Shown here: one piece after another, positions 1 to 4,373 of the stretch
How the letters are laid out: every line of letters begins with the position of its first letter
Position numbering within the stretch: position 1 is the stretch's first letter
NCBI GenBank assembly: GCA_020832725.1
Contig: JAFIEC010000082.1
Span: forward strand, 1 to 5,082
Length of the DNA: 5,082 bases
Direction: 5' to 3'
Origin: Paracoccaceae bacterium
GTDB lineage: Bacteria > Pseudomonadota > Alphaproteobacteria > Rhodobacterales > Rhodobacteraceae
Notes under the pieces: model-generated
What the model was told of the DNA's origin: nothing
The model's database searches: none
What the model saw: only the letters and a program-made list of their open reading frames with translations
Position numbers and translations under genes: made by a program

Positions 1-844
1 TGCTGCCATTGCGCATGATCTGGTATTCCTTGTCGGTCAGGGTCAGCGCGGGCGCGACGGTGATGGAATCACCGGTATGCACGCCCATGGGGTCGATGTT
101 CTCGATGGCGCAGACGATGATCGCGTTGTCGGCACGGTCGCGCACGACCTCCATCTCGAATTCCTTCCAGCCCAGCAGGCTTTCGTCGATCAGCACCTGC
201 CCGACCGGAGAGGCGTCGAGGCCGGTGCGCACGATCCGCTCGTAATCGTCGCGGTTGTAGGCGACGCCACCGCCCGTTCCGCCCAGCGTGTAGGCGGGGC
301 GGATGATGGCCGGCAGGCCCACCTCTTCCAGCACGCCCAATGCTTCGGCCAGCCCGGTCGCCAGATCGCGCCGGCCATCGGCGCGCAGGGGGGCGGTGAT
401 GATGGCGGCGCGCGGGTTTTCCAGCCCGATCCGGTCCATCGCCTCGCGGAAGAGCCTGCGATCCTCGGCCATTTCGATCGCGGCGCGGCGCGCCCCGATC
501 ATCTCCACACCGAATTTCGCAAGCGTGCCGTCTTCCTCCAACGCAAGTGCGGTGTTCAGCCCGGTCTGCCCGCCCATGGTGGGAAGCAGCGCGTCGGGGC
601 GCTCCTTTTCGATGATGCGGGCCACGACCTCGGGGGTGATCGGCTCGATATAGGTCGCGTCGGCCAGCCCGGGATCGGTCATGATGGTGGCGGGGTTGGA
701 ATTGACCAGCACCACCCGATACCCCTCCTCGCGCAGGGCCTTGCAGGCCTGGGCGCCGGAATAGTCGAACTCGCAGGCCTGCCCGATGACGATGGGCCCC
801 GCGCCGATGATGAGGATCGAGGAGATGTCGGTGCGTTTGGGCAT
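1..844 (-). CDS. carB: Carbamoyl-phosphate synthase large subunit, N-terminal 281 codons (runs off left edge)
   Basis: CarB makes carbamoyl phosphate from bicarbonate, ammonia delivered by the CarA glutaminase, and two ATP; it feeds pyrimidine and arginine synthesis in the cytoplasm. The start reads MPKRTDISSILIIGAGPIVI, essentially identical to E. coli CarB. What is present is the pre-ATP-grasp domain (about 1-127) and much of the first ATP-grasp (carboxyphosphate) domain: EDRR at 127-130, IIRPAY at 180-185, the glycine-rich loop GGTGGG at 188-193, DESLLGWKE at 220-228 and HTGDS at 256-260. From memory of E. coli numbering, R129, R169, E208, E215 and H243 correspond here to R129, R182, E221, E228 and H256, implying a net 13-residue insertion between 129 and 182. 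Full CarB is about 1,070-1,120 residues, so roughly three quarters lie outside. No carA lies directly upstream; the neighbour is cfa on the same strand. The ATG at 844-842 has a weak AGGA about seven bases upstream. Identification is very secure. Confidence 0.97.
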   Translation of the reverse strand, partial: MPKRTDISSILIIGAGPIVIGQACEFDYSGAQACKALREEGYRVVLVNSNPATIMTDPGLADATYIEPITPEVVARIIEKERPDALLPTMGGQTGLNTALALEEDGTLAKFGVEMIGARRAAIEMAEDRRLFREAMDRIGLENPRAAIITAPLRADGRRDLATGLAEALGVLEEVGLPAIIRPAYTLGGTGGGVAYNRDDYERIVRTGLDASPVGQVLIDESLLGWKEFEMEVVRDRADNAIIVCAIENIDPMGVHTGDSITVAPALTLTDKEYQIMRNGS

Positions 845-886
845 TGGGGATCCTGGGTTGCGGGGGCGCTGCGCAAATTGTCGTGG

Positions 887-914
887 GTTATAGCCGCCGC
901 ACCCACGGGTGCAA
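887..914 (-). promoter_or_regulatory. Candidate carB promoter (TTGCAC-N16-TATAAC)
   Basis: Read on the minus strand, a -35-like TTGCAC (914-909) and a -10 TATAAC (892-887, five of six to consensus) are separated by 16 bp. Transcription would start near 880 and give a leader of about 36 nt before the carB ATG. It lies immediately after the presumed cfa terminator, which supports carB being its own transcription unit. A perfect inverted repeat (899-912) covers part of the -35 and spacer. The motif match is seen directly; promoter activity is inferred. Confidence 0.45.
899..912. repeat. 14-bp inverted repeat in the carB promoter
   Basis: GCACCC-AC-GGGTGC is a perfect 6-bp inverted repeat with a 2-bp centre. 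It overlaps the candidate carB -35 element and the adjoining spacer, the position of a repressor operator. It is short and GC-rich, so chance cannot be excluded, and I do not recognise it as the site of a named regulator. Confidence 0.4.
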
Positions 915-917
915 CCG

Positions 918-943
918 GAAAGCCCGCCCCGGCGGGGGCGGGC
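918..943 (-). terminator. Probable Rho-independent terminator of cfa
   Basis: On the minus strand, 32 bases past the cfa stop codon, a perfect 9-bp stem (GCCCGCCCC 922-930 pairing with GGGGCGGGC 935-943) closes a 4-nt loop and is followed by CTTTCC. The stem is very strong and well placed between the cfa stop and the carB promoter. The T-run is short, as is common in GC-rich alphaproteobacteria, so the call is good but not certain. Confidence 0.6.
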
Positions 944-974
944 CCTGATGCGACGTCGACCGCCTCGGGGGGCC

Positions 975-2222
975 TCAGGCGGGCTGGCGCTTGCGGGCAG
1001 GGCGGGCCTGCTCCGGTGCATGGGCGGGATAGAGATAGTCGCGCGAGACGGGCACGGAATCGTTGTCGAGAGCCAGCTGGAACTGGAAAACAACCTGCGC
1101 ACCATAGCGGAAGCTCATCTCGCAGGCCAGCAGATAGAAACGCCACATCCGGCAGAACCGCTCGTCATACAGCGCGCGGGCGGCGTCGATATTCGCCTCG
1201 AACCGCGTCAGCCAGTGGCGCAGCGTCTCGGCGTAATGCAGCCGCCACACCTCCACATCGGCGATCACCAGCCCCTCCTTCTCGATGGCGGCCGAGGATT
1301 CGGAGAGGGCCGGGCAATAGCCGCCCGGAAAGATGTACTTCGTGAGCCAGGCATTGGTGGAGCCCGGGGGCGTGCTCCGTCCGATCGTATGCACGAGCGC
1401 CACGCCGCCGGGTGCCAGTCGCTCGCGGATGGTGCGGAAATACTCCCGGTAATGGGGCACGCCCACATGCTCGAACATGCCCACCGAAACGATGCGGTCG
1501 AAAGTTTCGGTCACATCGCGATAGTCCCGCAACTCGAATCGGGCCTGCCCGGCAAGGCCCGCATCCCGGGCCCGGCGGTTCGAGAGCGCGTGCTGTTCCG
1601 TCGAAAGGGTGACACCCGTCACATCAGCCCCGAAATCCCGCGCCAGCATCAAGCCAAGCCCGCCCCAGCCGCTGCCGATGTCGAGAACCCGCATTCCCGG
1701 CTCGATCAGCAGCTTGCGCGCGATGTGACGCTTCTTGGCGGTCTGGGCGGCGTCCAGGCTCATGCCGGGTTTCGGGAAATAGGCACAGGAATATTGCCGG
1801 TCGGCATCCAGAAACAGATCATAAAGCGCGCCTGACAGGTCGTAGTGATGCGCGACGTTCACCCGTGACCGCGCCGCCGGATTGTATTGCCAGACCCACC
1901 GCAGCGCGCGACGCAGTCCCAGAACGGCGCGGCGCAAGCCCTTGGTTTGCAAGCCGTAATCATTGCGGAACGCCAGTTCGAGCAGCCCTTCGAGGTCGTC
2001 GTTCCCGATGGTCAGGCGCCCGTCCATGTAAGCCTCGCCCAAGGCAAGGTCGGGGTTGAGGGCCATCGCGCGCAGGGTCGCTGTGTCGTGGATGCGCAGC
2101 TGCACATCCGGCCCTGTCCCGGCCGTGCCCCATCTGATCCGCGTACCGTCGGGCAGGTCGGCGGTCACACGGCCGACCCGGATGAGTGGCCGCATGGCCC
2201 TGTCGAGAAGTCCTGTCCACAT
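975..2222 (-). CDS. cfa: Cyclopropane-fatty-acyl-phospholipid synthase (SAM-dependent)
   Basis: A 415-residue protein of the Cfa/Mycolic-acid cyclopropane synthase family, which moves a methylene group from S-adenosylmethionine onto cis double bonds of acyl chains in membrane phospholipids. A less conserved N-terminal domain (about 1-115) precedes the catalytic methyltransferase domain. Signatures are VAHHYDLSGALYDLFLD (123-139), YSCAYF (144-149), the SAM loop VLDIGSGWGGLG (179-190), VGMFEHVG (247-254), HTIG (278-281) and KYIFPGG (295-301). The residues that bind the catalytic bicarbonate in E. coli Cfa (C139, E239, H266, I268, Y317, from memory) appear as C146, E251, H278, I280 and Y330, so the enzyme looks active. 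E. coli Cfa is about 382 residues. The ATG at 2222-2220 is preceded by GAGGTG (2233-2228). It has its own candidate promoter and leader and is divergent from bchE. A paralogous fatty-acid methylase (UfaM-like) is a less likely alternative. Confidence 0.93.
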   Translation of the reverse strand: MWTGLLDRAMRPLIRVGRVTADLPDGTRIRWGTAGTGPDVQLRIHDTATLRAMALNPDLALGEAYMDGRLTIGNDDLEGLLELAFRNDYGLQTKGLRRAVLGLRRALRWVWQYNPAARSRVNVAHHYDLSGALYDLFLDADRQYSCAYFPKPGMSLDAAQTAKKRHIARKLLIEPGMRVLDIGSGWGGLGLMLARDFGADVTGVTLSTEQHALSNRRARDAGLAGQARFELRDYRDVTETFDRIVSVGMFEHVGVPHYREYFRTIRERLAPGGVALVHTIGRSTPPGSTNAWLTKYIFPGGYCPALSESSAAIEKEGLVIADVEVWRLHYAETLRHWLTRFEANIDAARALYDERFCRMWRFYLLACEMSFRYGAQVVFQFQLALDNDSVPVSRDYLYPAHAPEQARPARKRQPA

Positions 2223-2311
2223 GCCATCACCTCGGTCGTTGACTCGACTGTCGTCGACCCAAGCCTCGCGCGGCGATCGTGAGAGCCGCGAAGGCTCGGA
2301 TCACTTCCGGG

Positions 2312-2330
2312 AGGAAAGGCATCCTTTCCT
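2312..2330. repeat. Perfect 8-bp inverted repeat in the cfa leader
   Basis: AGGAAAGG, a 3-nt centre, then CCTTTCCT form a perfect inverted repeat. It lies downstream of the candidate cfa promoter on the minus strand, so the transcript could fold it as a hairpin about 90 nt before the cfa start. There is no T-run after it, so it is not an obvious terminator. It may be an RNA leader element or a protein-binding site; function unknown. Confidence 0.5.
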
Positions 2331-2337
2331 GCCGCTG

Positions 2338-2383
2338 CACTGGATAAGGATATTTTGCCCCGGCGAAGCCCTTCTGTCCAGTG
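2338..2383. repeat. Widely spaced 7-bp inverted repeat framing the cfa promoter
   Basis: CACTGGA (2338-2344) and TCCAGTG (2377-2383) are exact reverse complements separated by 32 bp, 39 bp between arm centres. The right arm overlaps the candidate cfa -35 element and the left arm lies around the expected transcription start. The repeat is seen directly; whether a regulator binds it is unknown. Confidence 0.4.
2352..2380 (-). promoter_or_regulatory. Candidate sigma-70-type promoter of cfa (TGGACA-N17-CAAAAT)
   Basis: On the minus strand, TGGACA (2380-2375, five of six to consensus) and CAAAAT (2357-2352, four of six) are separated by the ideal 17 bp in an otherwise GC-rich region. Transcription would start near 2345, giving a leader of roughly 120 nt that contains the hairpin at 2312-2330. 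Both half-matches are visible; activity is inferred. Confidence 0.4.
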
Positions 2384-2414
2384 TGCCGCGGGAAATCGGG
2401 CCGCAGGTGGCGGC

Positions 2415-2432
2415 TGTCGGATTTCGTTGACA
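2415..2432. promoter_or_regulatory. PpsR/CrtJ-type operator, distal site (TGT-N12-ACA)
   Basis: TGTC (2415-2418) and GACA (2429-2432) form a TGT-N12-ACA palindrome, the published recognition pattern of PpsR/CrtJ, the aerobic and light-responsive repressor of photosynthesis genes in purple bacteria. It ends 59 bp before the bchE start. A second copy begins two bp downstream, and tandem sites are how this repressor normally binds. Assigning it to PpsR is inference from the motif plus the identity of the gene controlled. Confidence 0.7.
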
Positions 2433-2440
2433 TATGTCAA
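2427..2440. promoter_or_regulatory. Fnr/FnrL-like box (TTGAC-N4-GTCAA) nested between the two PpsR-type sites
   Basis: TTGACATATGTCAA is the core of a perfect 16-bp palindrome (2426-2441). It fits the Crp/Fnr pattern TTGAY-N4-RTCAA used by FnrL, which is known to act on bchE in Rhodobacter sphaeroides. Its centre (2433.5) is 41.5 bp upstream of 2475, the start site implied by the hexamer TAGGCT at 2463-2468; that is the class II activator position. The caveat is that the palindrome also arises simply from the facing inner arms of the two TGT-N12-ACA sites, so it may not be an independent Fnr site. Confidence 0.5.
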
Positions 2441-2452
2441 CTCAGGTTGACA
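2435..2452. promoter_or_regulatory. PpsR/CrtJ-type operator, proximal site (TGTCAAC-N4-GTTGACA)
   Basis: This is the stronger of the two TGT-N12-ACA sites: the arms extend to seven perfect base pairs (TGTCAAC 2435-2441 and GTTGACA 2446-2452). Its centre is exactly 20 bp from that of the distal site, about two helical turns, so both would lie on the same DNA face. It would cover roughly -40 to -23 relative to the inferred bchE start, where bound repressor would block RNA polymerase. Confidence 0.75.
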
Positions 2453-2462
2453 GGTGGCCCGC

Positions 2463-2468
2463 TAGGCT
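2463..2468 (+). promoter_or_regulatory. Candidate -10 element of bchE (TAGGCT)
   Basis: TAGGCT keeps the three most important positions of the -10 hexamer (first T, second A, last T). There is no good -35 at 16-18 bp, as expected for an activator-dependent promoter. If it occupies -12 to -7, transcription starts at about 2475 and the Fnr-like box falls at -41.5. The leader would then be only about 17 nt, carrying the ribosome-binding site GGAGGG at 2480-2485. Confidence 0.4.
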
Positions 2469-2491
2469 TTTCCGAAAGCGGAGGGTCATCC

Positions 2492-4243
2492 ATGCGTATC
2501 GTCTTTGTTCACCCAAATTACCATTCCGGCGGTGCCGAGATCGCAGGCAACTGGCCGCCCGCCTGGGTGGCCTATCTGACGGGGCATTTGCGGGCAGCGG
2601 GGTTCGATGACATCCACTTCATCGACGCCATGACCAACCACATGAGCGACGAGACGCTGGCCGCCAGGCTCGCCGAGCTTGATCCCGATATTGTCGGCAC
2701 GACGGCGATCACCCCGGCGATCTACACCGCCGAAGAGGTGCTGGCGATCGCTCGGCGCGTCGTGCCTCGGGCGTTGCGGGTCCTGGGGGGCATCCATGCG
2801 ACCTTCATGTATCGGCAGGTGCTGACCGAGGCGCCGCAGGTGGAGGTGATCGTCCGGGGCGAGGGCGAGGAGATCATGACCGAGCTTGTCCGCGCTGTCG
2901 CGGCCGGCAAATGGCCCGAGGGCCGGCGCGCCATCCGCGGGCTGGCCTTTCGCGAAGGCGACGAGATCGTGGCGACACAGGCCGCCCCCACCGTCAAGGA
3001 TATCGATGCGATCGACCCGGACTGGTCGCTGCTGGAATGGGACAAGTACATCTACATCCCCCTTGGCGTGAAGGTGGCCATTCCCAACATGGCGCGCGGA
3101 TGCCCCTTTACCTGCTCGTTCTGCTCGCAGTGGAAATTCTGGCGCGACTACCGCGTACGCGATCCGATCAAGGTGGTGGACGAGATCGAGCGTCTGGTGA
3201 ACGACCACGGCGTGGGCTTCTTCATCCTCGCCGACGAGGAACCCACGATCAACAGGCGCAAGTTCGTCCAGTTCTGCGAAGAGCTGATCGCGCGCGGCCT
3301 GCCCGACAGGATCAAGTGGGGCATCAACACCCGCGTCACCGATATCTGGCGCGACAGGGACCTGCTGTCGTTCTACCGCAAGGCGGGGCTGGTCCATGTC
3401 AGCCTCGGCACCGAGGCGGCCGCGCAGATGAAGCTCGACCAGTTCAACAAGGAACCCACCGTCGCCCAGAACAAGGAGGCGCTTCGCCTGCTGCGCGAGG
3501 CCGACATCTTCGTGGAGGCACAGTTCATCGTGGGTCTCGACAACGAGACGCCCGAGACACTGGAGGAGACCTTCCAGATGGCGTGGGACTGGCAGCCGGA
3601 CCTTGCCAACTGGGCGATGTACACGCCCTGGCCGTTCACGCCGCTGTTCCAGGAATTGCGCGATCAGGTCGAGATCTTCGACTTCTCCAAGTACAATTTC
3701 GTCACGCCCATCATGAAGCCCGCCGCCATGAGCCGCGGCGCGCTGCTGGACGGGGTGCTGAAGAACTACCGACGCTTCTACATGCGCAAGGCGCTGTTCC
3801 ATTACCCCTGGCGCGGGACCGGCTTTCGGCGCCGCTATCTTCTCGGATGCCTCAAGGCCTTCCTCAAGGCCGGGGTGGGGCGAACCTTCTATGACCTCGG
3901 CAAGGTCGGGTATTGGGGGCCGCAGTCGAAGGACAAGGTGGATTTCGGCTTTGACACCACCCGGACCATCGCCGACGCGCAGATGGCCGATTGGGAGGCG
4001 CAGGCCGACCGGGCCGCGCGCAAGCGCGAGCGGCAGGAAGCCGTGCGCGCCCAGGGCAAGGCCCGCGCTGCCGACAGGGCGGCGGTCGGGGCGGCCGCAG
4101 GAAGGGGTGATCCGGATGCGGGCTTCCGCATGCCCAACGGTGCCCAGATCATGGCCTGCGGCGGCGGCCGGGAGCAGCTTCCCGACGATTTCGAGGTGAG
4201 CGCCGAAGAACACACCGCCCGGGCGACGGAGCCCGCAGAATAG
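2492..4243 (+). CDS. bchE: Anaerobic Mg-protoporphyrin IX monomethyl ester oxidative cyclase (B12/radical SAM)
   Basis: BchE builds the fifth (isocyclic) ring of bacteriochlorophyll, turning Mg-protoporphyrin IX 13-monomethyl ester into divinyl protochlorophyllide without O2, using cobalamin, a 4Fe-4S cluster and SAM. The 583-residue protein has an N-terminal Rossmann-like cobalamin-binding domain (about 1-180) starting MRIVFVHPNYHSGGAEIAGN, a BchE hallmark. The radical SAM domain (about 190-400) has C204-x3-C208-x2-C211 in RGCPFTCSFCSQWKFW and the GTE motif at 306-308. A family-specific C-terminal region includes KNYRRFYMRKALFHYPWRG (424-442) and GYWGPQSKDKVDFGF (473-487). Residues 500-583 are a charged, Ala/Arg-rich tail with a lone CGGG at 556-559. 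Length is close to Rhodobacter BchE (about 575). GGAGGG at 2480-2485 fixes the ATG at 2492; the frame is open upstream to 2381 but that would read through the operators. It is followed by bchJ and divergent from cfa. Identification is near certain. Confidence 0.98.
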   Translation: MRIVFVHPNYHSGGAEIAGNWPPAWVAYLTGHLRAAGFDDIHFIDAMTNHMSDETLAARLAELDPDIVGTTAITPAIYTAEEVLAIARRVVPRALRVLGGIHATFMYRQVLTEAPQVEVIVRGEGEEIMTELVRAVAAGKWPEGRRAIRGLAFREGDEIVATQAAPTVKDIDAIDPDWSLLEWDKYIYIPLGVKVAIPNMARGCPFTCSFCSQWKFWRDYRVRDPIKVVDEIERLVNDHGVGFFILADEEPTINRRKFVQFCEELIARGLPDRIKWGINTRVTDIWRDRDLLSFYRKAGLVHVSLGTEAAAQMKLDQFNKEPTVAQNKEALRLLREADIFVEAQFIVGLDNETPETLEETFQMAWDWQPDLANWAMYTPWPFTPLFQELRDQVEIFDFSKYNFVTPIMKPAAMSRGALLDGVLKNYRRFYMRKALFHYPWRGTGFRRRYLLGCLKAFLKAGVGRTFYDLGKVGYWGPQSKDKVDFGFDTTRTIADAQMADWEAQADRAARKRERQEAVRAQGKARAADRAAVGAAAGRGDPDAGFRMPNGAQIMACGGGREQLPDDFEVSAEEHTARATEPAE

Positions 4244-4311
4244 GGGATCGGAGGCCCGGGCCGCCGGGGCTTGTGAGGGCCTTCGGTGATCCGGGTTCGC
4301 CACGGGTGCCG

Positions 4312-4343
4312 GGCAGGGTGGCGGTTGCGCCGCAGGCCCTGCC
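4312..4343 (+). repeat. Bipartite stem-loop in the bchE-bchJ gap
   Basis: An outer 7-bp perfect stem (GGCAGGG 4312-4318 with CCCTGCC 4337-4343) encloses an inner 4-bp stem (GGCG 4320-4323 with CGCC 4328-4331, loop GTTG). No T-run follows, so it is not a standard terminator. Possible roles are an mRNA processing or stability element between bchE and bchJ, or attenuation. The remainder of the 130-nt gap (4244-4373) shows only a shorter CCCGG/CCGGG hairpin near 4255-4268 and no promoter I can support. Confidence 0.45.
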
Positions 4344-4373
4344 GGGGGCGTACCCTGACTGGTGGAGGGGGAT

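Noticed and set aside
77..1345. 422-codon plus-strand open frame
   Set aside because: It runs antisense across carB, the carB promoter, the terminator and the end of cfa, and its translation has no recognisable domain.
2285..2299. GAGCC/GGCTC 5-bp hairpin near the cfa leader
   Set aside because: Short stem with a 5-nt loop in GC-rich sequence and no supporting context; not distinguishable from chance.
2270..2303. Minus-strand TGATCC (2303-2298) resembling the -35 of sigma-E/ChrR promoters, attractive because cfaA is in that regulon in R. sphaeroides
   Set aside because: No TAAGA-like -10 lies at 15-20 bp downstream; the region reads CACGATCGCC. The match is limited to one hexamer.
2427..2452. 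TTGACA at 2427-2432 or 2447-2452 as a sigma-70 -35 element for bchE
   Set aside because: At 16-18 bp spacing the downstream hexamers (around ACAGGT and TTCCGA) do not resemble a -10; the TTGACA copies are better explained as arms of the regulatory palindromes.
2381..2491. Upstream in-frame extension of bchE to an ATG at 2381
   Set aside because: It would translate through both operator sites and the -10 element, has no good ribosome-binding site, and is not part of BchE homologues; the ATG at 2492 has GGAGGG at ideal spacing and gives the family N-terminus.
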